Assembly: GCA_022818135.1 (NCBI GenBank)
Contig: JAFMSR010000017.1
Coordinates: 8,867,098-8,931,097 of the forward strand
Direction of reading: 5' to 3'
From: Saxidomus purpurata
Lineage: Eukaryota; Mollusca; Bivalvia; Venerida; Veneridae
Length of the DNA stretch: 64,000 bases
Below, piece after piece: positions 1 through 11,903 of the stretch. Position 1 is the stretch's first letter. Each line of letters opens with the position of its first letter. The translations under genes were made by a program, and so were the position numbers. The notes under the pieces were generated by a model, which was given only the letters and a program-made list of their open reading frames with translations, was not told the DNA's origin and did no database searches.

Positions 1-413
1 CGCCCGTAGTTTTCAAGTTATGCTCCGGACAAGGAAAAGTAACAAAGGGCAATTACTCTGTAATTACTCAAGATGGAGTAATGGTTCTTGTACATGGCAC
101 TTTCTCTCATTATGCTAGACCATTGTATGAAGTTGTATTGAATTCCAACCAGTAGTTTTCAAGTTATTCTCCGGACAAGGAAAAGTTACAAAGGGCAATT
201 ACTCTGTAATTAGTCAAGATGGAGTTATGGTTATTATGCCCTGCACTTCCTCTCAATGTGCTTGACCATTGAATGAAGTTGTATTGAATTTCAGCCAGTA
301 GTTTTCAAGTTATGCTCCGGACAAGGAAAATGCAACGGACCGCCCGATCGATCGACCGACCAAGCACCGGGTGACTCCTATATACCCGCTTAAACTTCGT
401 TTCGGGGGTACAA
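1..413. repeat. Tandem repeat, about 146-bp unit
   Basis: The phrase GTAGTTTTCAAGTTAT recurs at 6, 152 and 298, giving a 146-bp period with about 2.3 visible copies. The array runs off the left edge. It ends in ACGGACCGCCCGATCGATC and a GTTTCGGGGGTACAATAA tail, which look like the terminal part of a dispersed bivalve repeat. No coding potential is seen. Confidence 0.8.
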
Positions 414-2692
414 TAAATCGTATTCACCCATTAATTTTACAACAACAACTCTACGTAGTAGATGGTTGGATGGTTTACGGTACTGCATTATATTTTAAAC
501 CGCTGATTTATCGATACTGACTGGGAATGCATAGCTAAAACTTTTAGGTTTAAGTGATATTACCGTTCAAAGTGATTATCAAAATTTTTAAACAAAACAT
601 TAATCAGTGATTTATACTCCTAGAATAATAAACATTGCCATAGTTATAACCAAAAAATAACGATCTTTATAACAGTTTCATTCATTTTGAATATAGAGGA
701 CATCTGTAAAAATCTTTTTTGACTATCCTAGTCCAAAAAAATGCATCCTTTTGTAACAGAAATAACTTGGTAAAACTTATTTCTTATATGTTTTTAAAGC
801 ATCCACTGTGTTTTGAGCATCATTCCTAACTATAAACAAATGTGACCATTTTGAAGGGTAGATCTAATATAATGGAAAACTTGCAATAGCGTCAGCTAGG
901 ATTTATTTTGATAATTTGTCTGGAAAAACGACGGCTTAGCTGTTTGATTGATCTGATAAGAGATTCTTATCTGTAAATAAAGTAGCTCGCGTGTGGTCAA
1001 TTGCCTTTTCAGACAATTGAACAGGAATTCCAGACATGTGGCCAAAGGGGGCCAGACAAACCTACAGTAGAGGTATTCTCCTTATACGTAGGATGCGTGA
1101 TATAGTTGAATAGTTTTTATTCTCAACCAATTCATGAACATATTGCTAAACATATGTATAGAATCATAAAAAACATGTAATTCGCCAGTCTTTTCAGAGA
1201 CTATATTTATAGGAGTCTATTGAATTGATATTACAACAATACCACAAAATACTTTATAAGGACTCATTACACAGATTAAAAGTTAGATTACTATTACTTA
1301 TTCATTACTAAAAATTCGCCCTAACGCGCATAATGAGGAATGTCTTCAGAAATCAAATATCAGCCATGACCAGATTAGGGATAAAGTGGTTGGCAATGTA
1401 GTTATCTAAACTAAGGTAATAGATGACGAAACATCTTTCTGTATAAATATGGCAAATTGCTTAAAGCTGCTCGCTCTCAGATTTTGGTGAAAAAACAAAG
1501 TTCTTCAAACTGTATAAAAATAACACATTTTAGAACATATAGTCATACAAACAGGTTCCAGTATAAATTCCTGTAAAGTATATCTGTAGATTTAAAATAA
1601 TACGCTACCAAACAGTAAAGCGTTGGAAACACTTTTGAAATTCCAATATAAACATATCATATCTTATCAATCAAGCAGAGCCGCTTTGAGACCGAGATAC
1701 AACAGTTTTCGCAGTGACTTATCGAAGCAAGAGTGAGATGTCACACTGTATACTATATTTTATCTTCGTTATTTTCATAGAATGTTAAACGCCTGAAGCA
1801 ACCCCAGTTTGCTTGAAGTGGACTGGTATTACCAAAGCTGAGCGCAAACGCAAACAAACTGCAGAAGAAATGAAACCGGATCGCTTGAATGGTAAAAATT
1901 ACCGTTTGCAGTATTGTATACAACATTGATTTCTATTAATTATAAGAAATGTAGTTGTAGAATCATAAGGTACGCAATATCATTTTCTAGAGTTTTAATA
2001 TTGCAGCTCATATCTGTTTTAGGAAATCATTGTAAAGGCCATTGAATAAAGAATGAACCGTTGTTAATCAATAAATACATGAACCATGTTTTAGAAAAAA
2101 CCGTATAAAATTGTGAGAATGTAACCGATCGGAAATGAGTAAACCCTTACGTTACTCCGGTTAAAGTGACATAAGGTAACGACAATCGACATTTACATGG
2201 TACAAAGTAACGATGCCAGGTCACGGTCATCACGGTAAACATTGAAATATATTTGCAAAACTTAACACCTGATACAGATATCATCACTGTAGCTTCAAAA
2301 ATAAGAAAGTAAGTTAAAAGGGCGGGCCAGTTTTTACCACAGGTACATACTTAATTATCATAGTATCAAACGTTTTTTCAAAATCCGAAATAAGTCTTTG
2401 TTAAAGAAGACCTCCAGATGTGGCCAATTTTGACTCACACATTGTGAATAATTTGTACAATCTAGAAGAATTACTAAAAGACATACTAAAAGCTCTATGC
2501 CTTACGATTTTGGACAGATCATCTTGTCTTGTTTGATAATTTTAATGACCTTGTCAACATTGATGGCAAAATGTGTCCTTATTTTCGATGTAAGGTTTAA
2601 TGTTTGAAATTAAGATGGATTGAAAACTTTCCTGAAGAAATCTGAAATATGAAAACCTAAGCTACCCCCATTTCTATGTTTCTGTTTTCTAA
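414..2692. other. Non-coding stretch with MITE fragments
   Basis: No plausible gene is visible. Bases about 415-545 resemble the interior of the TTAA MITE family B found at 34.8 and 62.9 kb (CACCCATTAATTTTACAAC and following). Bases 1461-1675 are a MITE family A copy, listed separately. The remainder is AT-rich sequence I do not recognise; its 3' part may hold the terminator of the minus-strand nucleotidyltransferase gene. Confidence 0.6.
1461..1675 (+). mobile_element. MITE family A, 3'-truncated copy
   Basis: It begins with TTAAAGCTGCTCGCTCTCAG, the terminus of the complete copies at 33.1 and 37.5 kb, and follows their interior (GGTTCCAGTATAAATTCCTG, AATACGCTACCAAA). The second terminus is missing, so it is a truncated copy. 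Confidence 0.75.
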
Positions 2693-4582
2693 TTACAATA
2701 ATATGCAAGTGCGTGTGCAGCAGCATGACTTTGACAAATGTTCCGAATAATCTGTTGTCATTGTTTCTTTATTTTCTTGGTGCAAATTTTTGTACTGAGC
2801 GTAGTACTGGGCGTAGCTGCAATCGGCATCACTGCAACTTGTATAAGTGATCTGTCTTTCATAGTTAGACCACTCACTCGAAAATAATGATATTTCGTCA
2901 TCAACACTTGATAAATCTTTGATACGTTCCATAGCTATAGTACCTGTATTTTCATTAAGCTTATCGTAGCTGCAGTCAGTGTCATCAAGATATGAACATG
3001 AAAAAGGGCTCTCTTCATAGTAACCATCACTGGCAAAATTTGACACTTCATCACAATAACCGGATGAATTCTTCAAACTGATACTTTCCTGAGCTGGTGC
3101 ATCTGCGGACTCGGACAGAGAACAAACCCTTGGTGGCTTTTCAAAAAAAGCAGGATCTAAAATAGTTGCAGCAGACTTGCGTCGTGAATTGTAATGTTTG
3201 TGACGTATGCTTGCGGCGTCGACCTTTTCTTTCCCATACACTTTGACGGACCGAAATACTAAACTAACTAAATTATCTACCCATTTATTGTCCTCATTTT
3301 CAAAACTTATTCCATCTGATTCTATTGTAGTTGATGACATGTTCCTTTTCAGAGACAAACCAATGGTTTTCAAAGAAATAATGGATTTTGTCCTTGCTAC
3401 ACTAGATCTGGATACTATTCCAGCTGAGGAAGCGGCTTCCAAGTCACCATACAGGAGATTTGAAATAGGTGTAATACTTAAAGGGAAGTCCATTACCTTC
3501 ATTAACTCCAGTTTCATGAGTAGCTTTCGTAAATGGTACATTGTATGATATACTTTATCTGTACGTAAATAGAATTCACTACCGTTAAACTTTCTAAGTA
3601 CGTATGTAGGACATCCCTCGGTGTACTTTTTGCAAAATGCAAACAAGGTTTCAAGAACGCGTACGACACACGTAGATATTTTAACGTCATTATCTGAACA
3701 CAAGAAGTGATGCTTTATTATTGCATTTTTTATGATATAAGTTGTTATTGCTCATGAACTGACTTTTGTTTTTAGTAATTCATTCATACGGTATCCATTA
3801 AATATATATTTAAGAATCCGGTATGCTTTTAAATGTGCCGTTGTTAATATTGTTCTCATAAAAACCAACTCTGTAGCTGTGAAGGATACCTCCTCTGCAA
3901 TAAAGTAGCTTCCCGTAGCTTTTACTTCTCTTACGAAGCCTTTAACATCACATACTTGTCTAAGTTTTTTATGGACGTCGCGATCCTTTATTTTAAAAGC
4001 TGGTACTACATCGACATAAATGCTCTCGTGACTTCCTAAATGATTCACATAAAGAAACTTCAATTTTGAAGACGGGCCTTGGTTTTTCACATAGCCGTCA
4101 AAGACAAAATATGCGTCTCCAAAATATTGCTTATCACAGTACTCCTTTTTATGCTGCAGCGAAGTCAATACCTCCTTGAGTCTTTCATGAAAGATATCTA
4201 AAGTGAAGTAATGTTGACGCCAGTATATGTCCTTTGTCTCTTCCTGATATACCTCGAAAGTACCGATAATATAAATGTAATCGAATTCATCGGGAAAACT
4301 ATTTTTTGTTTTTTCATAAAAACTTCCAACTTTTATTATGTTCTCTCCACTCGCATTTCCTTTGCTTATCAAACAATGCTCTGGGTATTTGTTGAGAAAT
4401 TCACTTATCAAATTATCTTGTTCCTCAGCTGCAGAAGTATTTACGAAGTGAAGAATGTATTGAACGAAATGTTCTATACCAGTCTTAATTAAAGCAAGTT
4501 CTTTATTACTAATTCCAAATTTCAGTTTTTCATTGTATATTTGATCAAAATATTTATCTAGTGAATTTTCCGAATCGCTCAT
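2693..4582 (-). CDS. cGAS-like receptor / Mab-21 nucleotidyltransferase with in-frame TGA and C-terminal CaaX box
   Basis: The ATG at 4582 opens 276 codons, a TGA lies at 3754-3752, and the same frame then continues without interruption for 352 codons to TAA at 2693. The N-terminal part shows the cGAS/Mab-21 nucleotidyltransferase signature: GS at residues 86-87, PDEFD with acidic E99 and D101, and a third acidic residue D191 in SIYVDVVPAF. The sequence just after the TGA (ITTYIIKNAI, then LETLFAFCKKYTEGCPTYVL) matches the helical Mab-21 C-terminal half, so the TGA sits inside one domain. Beyond about residue 370 follows a roughly 260-residue low-complexity Ser/Asp/Tyr/Cys tail ending CCCTRTCILL. 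Known family members sense nucleic acids and make cyclic dinucleotides that activate STING; bivalves carry many. The gene appears intronless. Either a one-codon pseudogene, a read-through gene or an assembly/allelic error is possible. I am confident of the family, not of the exact ligand or activity. Confidence 0.8.
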
Positions 4583-4852
4583 TCTAAATATCTGTAAGTA
4601 GTTAAATAAGTTTTCCTACAACAATGTTTTAATGACACCTATTTAATATTGTCGTGTTGCATGTATAAACTATGCTTTATCAACATCATCGTCATTTGTG
4701 AAACTCATCTAATCATAAGTAATCTCACAGTTTTATTGTTCTACATGTATAATAGATACCACGGTATTGAAAATGATAAATAAATGCATAGGAGTATTTT
4801 AAAGTAAAAATAGTGTATACTATAACGTACTATAATACATTCTCACTAATAA

Positions 4853-5240
4853 GCTCACCTTAGAAGTGCTTTTAGGATCGCTCACCGTCCGGCGTCCGTC
4901 GTACATCAACCGTAAGTTCGTATATCATTGTCTGTCTTGAAACAACATGTCTGAAACCACTTGGCGAATGTTGATCAAACTTGTCAGGCGTGTCTCGTGA
5001 AGGTCTGCTAAAGCTATTCAAACCTAGAATTGTGTCCATATGCCATGGATGCCCAAATTCAACCTTTGTCAGAAAAGAAGATCAGATTTCCATAACTTTG
5101 CTGTAACTGAACTGTGAGCAAAATAAAAGAGGCCTAAATGGACCAGTTTCGCTCTACTGGATTTACTGAACTGTTTTATGTAAGTTTTGTGAAAATCTTT
5201 TGAAATGTTATCAAGTGAGAAGGCCTAGAGCTTAGATATT
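4853..5240 (-). repeat. Truncated copy of the AAGAGGGCC...GGTGAGCTAA bivalve repeat
   Basis: It starts with AAGCTCACCTTAGAAGTG and GATCGCTCACCGTCCGGCGTCCGTCG and continues with phrases shared with 58.1-58.9 kb (TGTGTCCATATGCC, GAGAAGGCCTAGAGCTTAGATATT). This is the reverse orientation of the full copies at 48.2-49.0 kb. The distal end is missing. Confidence 0.6.
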
Positions 5241-5289
5241 TCGTGAGTGAATTAAACATTCAAAATGTTTCATTTTTAATTTATAAAAA

Positions 5290-5900
5290 AAAACACATAT
5301 ACTTTGTTGGTAAACATCACGGTTCCTAGCGACTTAGCAGCCTAGCGGCCTATTTGCATCTTTTCAAATTAAGATACGGTAAATTTAATCACGGAAATAT
5401 GACTCATTTTGCAAACAGAAACATTCAAAATACGGATTCATTGTCAAAAACAAAACAGACTTTGTTGGTAACAGTTACAGCGGCCAAGCGGACCGCCGGT
5501 CCAGCGGCCTTGCGGCCTTACAGCATCATTTGAAATTAAGATACATGGCATATTTTATTATTAAAATATGACTTATTTTGAAAAAAAAAATTCAAAATAC
5601 GTTATCGTTATCATTATCAAAAACAAATAGACATTGTTGGTTAACATCACACTGGCCTTTAAAGTACGGTTTTAATATCATAATATCAAATAGACTTTGT
5701 TGATAAACATCACAGCGGCCTGGTGGCCTGGTGGCCTAGCGGCTAAACAAAAAAATTTATATTAAGATATTGTATATGTTATCATTGAAATATGACTTAG
5801 TTTGCAAAGCAGCAACGTTAAAGATACGGTTTACTTATCAAAACACATATAGACTTTTGTGGAAAACATCACAGTCGCCTAGTGGTCTGGCGGCCTAGCA
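5290..5900 (+). repeat. Degenerate tandem array with CCTAGCGGCC motif, period roughly 150-200 bp
   Basis: Repeated blocks contain GACTTTGTTGG..AACATCACAG, a GC-rich run of (C)CTAGCGGCC/GGCGGCC words, then AAATTAAGATAC, AAATATGACT(C/T)ATTTTG and a CAAAATACGG phrase. About four copies are seen. The same unit appears in the opposite orientation at 12.1-12.5 kb. Confidence 0.7.
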
Positions 5901-7905
5901 GACTCCTAGGAAGAAAACGCTCATACCTATTGACACTTCACAGTGAATACATTATACAAATTAAGGCAATGTTTTATAGCTGTCCTAGACCTTATTTATT
6001 TCGAATATACCGAAATCGACACGTATACGGTCGGAAAAGTTTAAATTTCCATATTCATACCGTAAATTGCACAGAGTGCGTTAGAATACGGATATTATAG
6101 ATTGGCTAACGCCGTCGCCATTAAAAGAGTATGCGACTATTACCACATCAAGAAATACATCTGTAAGTTGCAATATTTATGTCTTGTTTTAGCTCTGGTA
6201 AATAACGCAAATGCTATTAAGACTACTGCAATTTTATCTCTGATCAATAAGTCAATGGGTCATTAAGGATAGATATCTACTTGTACACTGATTTTATCCC
6301 TGCAAAAATCTGCTCATTTTTTGTGGCTTGTACAGAAGAGAATTGTATGAAATTAGATAAAAAACCTACGAACAGTAGGTAAATATACCGGAGGTTCGGA
6401 CATAATCAGACGGGACCATCGAACATCGTTCAGATGCTTAAACATTAGATTACTCATTTCATTAGAATTTGCGAATAACTATAAAAAATACACGAATCTG
6501 TTATACTCGTGTGTGTTTTGTTTACGAAATCGGCCATGTTTTATTGGAGCCTTGTCGTTATGCTAGTTGGAGCAGCATCGTTAAATTGGAGCCGTTGCGT
6601 TTTGCCGATACAGTGTGATAAGTGCTACAGGCGGACACACCTCAGACAGGAACGAACGGACTTGACCGGCCGTTATATGTAACCTTCTTTTCATTTTATT
6701 ATTAGATAATATCAGATATTATCTTTAAAACGTAATAAGCTAAACAACAGTTTTCAACTCGCCAATTTAGAATATAAGTTTCCACAAACAATGTTCTTCT
6801 AATCACACCATGTAGTATTCAATCCGGTACTGGAATCAATCTAATCAAATAAAACAAAAATGCGGCAACCGTCCTTTTTATATACGCTCAATGGAATCAT
6901 GCAACTGGTCAGCACGTCAAAATGTGAAGCAATACAACATCAGCAGTAATTGACCAATGACATACGTTTTTATGCATTTTTAAGTGCTTATTGACGAATC
7001 AAGCTTCAAACTTCTTGCCTTCATGTTAGAAAACATTAATATTTAGTGTTTAAGCAGGAAACATGGGTCACAAAAGTGTTTATGTTGAGCTGCCTTACAT
7101 GTTGACCTGGGAGTGACACACGAGCATATTACCTATTTTGAATACGAAAATACTTTTCCTTGCCTTGTATGATTCCGTCCAGTGGCCCTCATCTAAAGTA
7201 TTCAGTAGTAAAATTGGAGTTGAGTGTATCGCTTTTAATTTTAAATTTAATAGTCATATGTTGGATACAAGAGTAATAGTAAGTCTCCCGTCCGTAATCA
7301 TTTGTACATACAGCAGCGAAAAATACTAGGTTTGATGAGAGTCCAACACATGTTTGTATCCAATTTACAGTCTTGGTGCTCGAAAACAAGTCACACAATG
7401 TGTCATCAAATCACCTCAACGCAGCATGTGATTTTGCAAATTGTGTGAATAAGTAGGTGATACAGTTTGTGATTGTTGAAGCCGCAAATGCAATCAAAGC
7501 GCTGTTGACGCTAAAGGCCTGTAGGCTATAGGCTTGGTGAAAACCAACTCTGCATCATCTTTTGAATCAATTGTATTTTGATTTCTTTAAGTCGTGACAT
7601 TCCCGTCTGGAATGTACGATAATATCTTTTATGTGATTATAGATGTAATCGTTCGTAAATAAGAAATCAAACTACAAACGCTTAGATAGAGCTACGTACG
7701 TTCCGTAAATATCCGCCCTATTTCGCGATATGCATACGATTATCTTCCGTAATCAGCGTAAGTTGACAATAAAGTAGTACACCCCTAATAGGCGCTATTT
7801 CAACATTGAAAAACTTAATATATTCATAATCTGCATCTGTTAAAATTTGATGTGTCCAAAATTTGAAGAAATTTAAAAGCCTAATCTTTTGTTGCCCCAC
7901 CCCTA
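5901..7905. other. Stretch without recognised gene
   Basis: Short open frames occur (for example 7138-7329) but none has recognisable domains or clear splice context. No repeat family that I can define covers it. Confidence 0.5.
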
Positions 7906-7936
7906 CTACACTTGGAGCCACTTCTAACCCGACACT
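7906..7936 (+). repeat. Left arm of a perfect 31-bp inverted repeat flanking the LINE
   Basis: This 31-mer (starts CTACACTTGG, ends ACCCGACACT) is the exact reverse complement of 11873-11903. The two arms lie on either side of the LINE at 7999-11211. Outside the 31 bp the flanks diverge at once. Confidence 0.85.
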
Positions 7937-7984
7937 CATATAATTCGGTATAACTGAATTATTTGTATGCAGATTTCGTTCAAA

Positions 7985-7994
7985 TTTAGAATAT

Positions 7995-7998
<4 letters not shown>
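7985..7998. repeat. LINE target-site duplication, left copy
   Basis: TTTAGAATATAATT abuts the T-run that represents the poly(A) tail of the minus-strand LINE. An identical 14-mer lies at 11212-11225 at the other end of the element. Confidence 0.85.
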
Positions 7999-8031
<33 letters not shown>

Positions 8032-11000
8032 GAGGCCCCCTATGGGTAACCCCGTTTATTTAGATACAATAAAAGAAGTACAGACAAGCTCTTTGGCTTT
8101 CAAAAAAGACTCCATTAACAGTTTTTTTACATAAAACTACACCTGAAAAGGAATTGTTCACAACGAAAAATAGCATCAGGCATGTTCAAGTATTATGTTA
8201 CTTATATTCAAAAAAAACATGTAATTTTTACTAAGAATGTATCTTATATTTATATTATAGTTTAAGTTCATACATTAAGAAGTATATAAAAATTATTAAT
8301 TCTTGCAAAATGTGACATCTGTACTGCACACATTTCATACATTGCAAGAACAGAAGATATTGCCTGCAGTTTTATCTTTGTTATTAAAGCATTTTTCGGT
8401 CATTTTGACAAGAAAAAATAAGAGCAGTATTTAAAAAATGTTAACAAAAGGGCAAAAATACCAAACACAAGTAAGAAGCTAAAAAGCGACATTTCCTTGT
8501 TTCGAAACCGAAAAAAAAACAACAAGAGTAATGACTGATTCTTTACAAATAAGTGTTTTGCTTCTTTTTTTTCACCACATCATAATCGTGAACCCTTGAG
8601 AAAAAAGAAAAATAAGAGCAGATTTGTGGTTAAGATAAAACACATACATATACCGAAATATTAGCTACCACATCTCCTTCGTAACGTTTTTATATGGTGT
8701 ACATCGGTCATGGAAATTAAAAATTTGCTTGATATTAAGCTTTAAGAAGTTTATATGTTTCCTTTTTGACACACTTTGAACTGAAAATTTCGTATCATTT
8801 CTATATTTCCAAATATGCCATTTTGTTTCAAAAACAAGTGTGTTTAAAATTTTGTATAGACTGTGGCTATATACTCCAAACATTTTTTCTACTGAAGTTA
8901 ACTGTATTTCTTTTTCGTTATGCATTTTTGTTAGATTTGTAATTAAAGAAACTGTTAAAGCCCAGAAAGGAGTTATTTCCCTGCATTCCGTGAACAGGTG
9001 ACATACTGTTTTCTCTCTACTTTACACAGGTTACATATACCATCAGATAAATTCATTAAATTTAATTTGTGCTCTGTATTTACTACATTGTGAATTATTT
9101 TCCACTGAAATTCTTTTGCTTTCATTGAACAATGTGCTGAATGTACGTTTAACCAGGTTTTATTCCAGCAGAAAGTATTATTTATGTTAAGTTTTATTGA
9201 CCATTTCTCTTCTGTTGTTGATGTTTTTAAACTGCATTCTGATAGTAACTGTAAATTGATCTGCTTAATACGAAGGCTATCTGGTTTTATAATTTTATGC
9301 GAAGCGTCAAAGAGCGTGTATAATGAAATATGCATTCGACCTGTTAACTGTCTATTCTGTTGATCTTGTAATATTGCGATATATTCTTGAGGGATGCTTT
9401 CTTTTAAAATCAACCAATTCTGTCCCCAGTTTGCTCTGACCCGTAATTTAGCTAACAGAATGTTTTCATTTATGAAACTTCCGGACTGTTCGTCCCAAAT
9501 GTCTCTGACTTGTGTAATGTTGCTTAATAGAAATGGTTTAAACATTAACGGTTTGCGTCTGTAACGTATGGCGTGATTACCAAAGAGACTCGAAGATAAG
9601 ACTTCCTGTTTAGACTTTGGTTTAAAAGACTTTACAAAAATGTTCCAACAATTAAGAGCTTCAGTATAAAAATCCGATATTGTTCTCCTCAATGTTACTC
9701 TTTCAAGACTAGAAAAGGTACATAAAAGATAGTTTTGATTAAATCCTGAATCAATTGTTTTGAGCACATTTTTTCCAATTACATTCCATATTTGTACATC
9801 TTCTTGAATTATTTTATACAACATTTTAATTCTATGAGCTGAGACAATGTCCGATACTTTATAAAGATTAAATCCGCCTCTATCTCTATTTTTTTTCATA
9901 TTTTCAGCAGAAACTAGAGACCTTTTTCCGTTCCAGATAAAACTCAAAACTAAATCATCAATTTCTTTGCAGAATTTATCGTTTATGCTTTTTGTTTCAA
10001 TTTCGAAATTTATCGCTGAGTGAATAAATGTTTTTACGACAATAATCTTGCCAGTGATTGAGAGATTCCGTGATTTCCAGACTTGGAGACAAGATTTAAA
10101 TTTGTTGATTCTGTTTCTCCAATACTTATCATTTTCAACATTATATCCGTGACATATACCGAGGGTTTTTACATAGTCTTTAGTCCATCCTATTTCATTA
10201 AATGTCGGTTTTACATTTTTACTTTTCCCGATCAATAATCCCTTCGTTTTTTCTTTATTAAGTTTGGCACCTGAGGCTTTTTCGTACAAGTTCAGATCTC
10301 GAAAAATATGTGGAAGTGAACTTTCATTTTCTGCAAATAGTTGAGTGTCGTCAACATATTGATTAATTCTTGCTTGTAAAGAGATATCATTTATAGGTGG
10401 TAAATTAATTCCTTTAATATTTTCGTTTTGTCTTATTTTACACGCCATTGGTTCAGCCTGCATTATATACAGCAGAGGTGCAATTGGACATCCTTGTTTT
10501 ATAGATCTGCTAACGGAGATAAAATCAGAGAAAAAAACCATTTGTTTGAATTGTTAAAACTGAATGCTTTAGCAACATGTCAACCCAACCAATGAAATTT
10601 GTACCGAAACCAAATCGCTTTAAACATAGCTTGATCCAATCCCATTCACATCTGTCAAATGCTTTTGTTTGATCCAAAAATATTATTAAACCGTCTATGT
10701 TTTCTATATCCGAATACTCTATCACATCTTGAATAAGTCGATTTGACTCGTTAATATTTCGCCCTTTTACATAGCCTTTTGGTCGGAGTGAATGATACCA
10801 GGTAACAGTGGTTTTAATCGATTTGAAAGACATTTAGCAATAATTTTATAGTCCACATTCAAAAGTGTGATAGGTCTCCAGTTTTTTAAGTTTTCTCTTT
10901 CGCCATTTTTATAAAGAAGAGTTATTATTCCTTTATATTGCGACTTACACAGTGTATTACATTGAAGAATTTCTTGAACTACCTCTGAGAAATCATACTT

Positions 11001-11211
11001 GATTAAGTACCAAAATGTTTGATAAAACTCTGCTGATATACCGTCTAAACCTGGAGATTTCGACTTCTTGAAATCGAAGACTGACTTTTCTAATTCAGTC
11101 ATAGATATATAGGATTCTAAATTCGACGATTCTGTGTCTGATAGTTTATTATTTACTTCTGACAATAAAGCTTCGGCACACTGGAAATCAATACCTTCCG
11201 ATTTAAACAAC
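7999..11211 (-). mobile_element. 5'-truncated Tx1/L1-like LINE with poly(A) tail
   Basis: The minus-strand element ends in a run of about 27 T (the poly(A) tail read from the plus strand). It carries an ORF2-type reverse transcriptase and is bounded by identical 14-bp duplications at 7985-7998 and 11212-11225. A length of about 3.2 kb, no endonuclease domain and an abrupt 5' end inside the RT ORF show 5' truncation, as is usual after target-primed reverse transcription. The T-rich stretch 8026-8660 is its 3' untranslated region. Confidence 0.9.
8665..11210 (-). pseudogene. LINE ORF2 reverse transcriptase fragment, frameshifted
   Basis: The RT domain is spread over several frames: 11210-10767 (KSKSPGLDGISAEFYQTFW and NWRPITLLNVDYKIIAKCL), 10833-10525 (FLDQTKAFDRCEWDWIK), then 10541-8973 (IKQGCPIAPLLY, the catalytic box YVDDTQLF, and the SGAKLNKEKTKGLLIG motif), and finally 8925-8665 with a C-terminal helical region. 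These are the ordered RT motifs of L1-superfamily LINEs, and the GxxxNxxKT-type region and long C-terminal domain favour the Tx1 clade. Frame changes near 10830-10770, 10530 (a homopolymer run) and 8970 make it inactive. It lacks ORF1 and the AP endonuclease, consistent with 5' truncation. The unusual V in YVDD would need comparison with active relatives. Confidence 0.88.
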
Positions 11212-11225
11212 TTTAGAATATAATT
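11212..11225. repeat. LINE target-site duplication, right copy
   Basis: TTTAGAATATAATT is identical to 7985-7998 and marks the 5' junction of the minus-strand LINE. Confidence 0.85.
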
Positions 11226-11872
11226 AATTCAACACATAATACATACTTCTGCGAAATTTAATTTTAATTGATTAACAAATACATATAAAACTTAACAAAT
11301 AAAAAACATCGCTGTAAAATCCGAATTCACAAAATGGCATAACGTGAAATCCCTACAATGAGAAAAGTCACCGATTCATAATCAAATCCGTACACCGGAG
11401 TAAAGAAACGAAATACAATGTTATTGTATTTTACAGATAAATTCCCCCCTTTGTTACGATTGATAGTGAACAGGTTGATACTGCATATGTTTGCAAATAA
11501 AATTATTGCTAAATAAATATGATACATTTATATACGTGACTGTCTGAGTGATTAGCCGGCAAGCAACATGTCAATTGCGCGACCACGCTCTTGTTTATTC
11601 ATTCGAAGTGACTGATTTTTAAAATCAATATTCTGTTTTTACGGTTTGAATTGCGTTATAGAATAATAAAATGAAAATGAAAATCGATATTTTTGCGCTC
11701 ACCTACATTTCCTCGTGCAAAATGGTGAACTCGTACATGTCACACGTGCAAAAGTAACCGATCGTCACAGTTGAAAGGTTTTATCATTTTTATACAGCTA
11801 ATGTTGCAAAACAACATAATATTTAATTTGAAATAAATATCTTGAACCGTATCGAGAAAATCGAATTTGAAA
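11226..11872. other. Stretch without recognised gene
   Basis: AT-rich sequence between the LINE and the right arm of the 31-bp inverted repeat. Nothing recognisable is seen. Confidence 0.5.
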
Positions 11873-11903
11873 AGTGTCGGGTTAGAAGTGGCTCCAAGTG
11901 TAG
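11873..11903 (-). repeat. Right arm of the perfect 31-bp inverted repeat
   Basis: Exact reverse complement of 7906-7936 (reads AGTGTCGGGTTAGAAGTGG and on). It reads in frame as the same short peptide on opposite strands, but I do not recognise that peptide. Confidence 0.85.

Noticed and set aside
3207..3548. 113-residue plus-strand open frame
   Set aside because: Shadow of the minus-strand nucleotidyltransferase gene.
3700..3760. Short intron between the two halves of the nucleotidyltransferase gene
   Set aside because: GT and AG can be found, but the 16 codons after the TGA continue the Mab-21 pattern in the same frame. An in-frame stop is the simpler reading.
7718..7939. 73-residue minus-strand frame including the 31-bp inverted repeat
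   Set aside because: No homologous pattern is recognised. The matching arm at 11873 continues into unrelated codons, so conservation is limited to the 31 bp.
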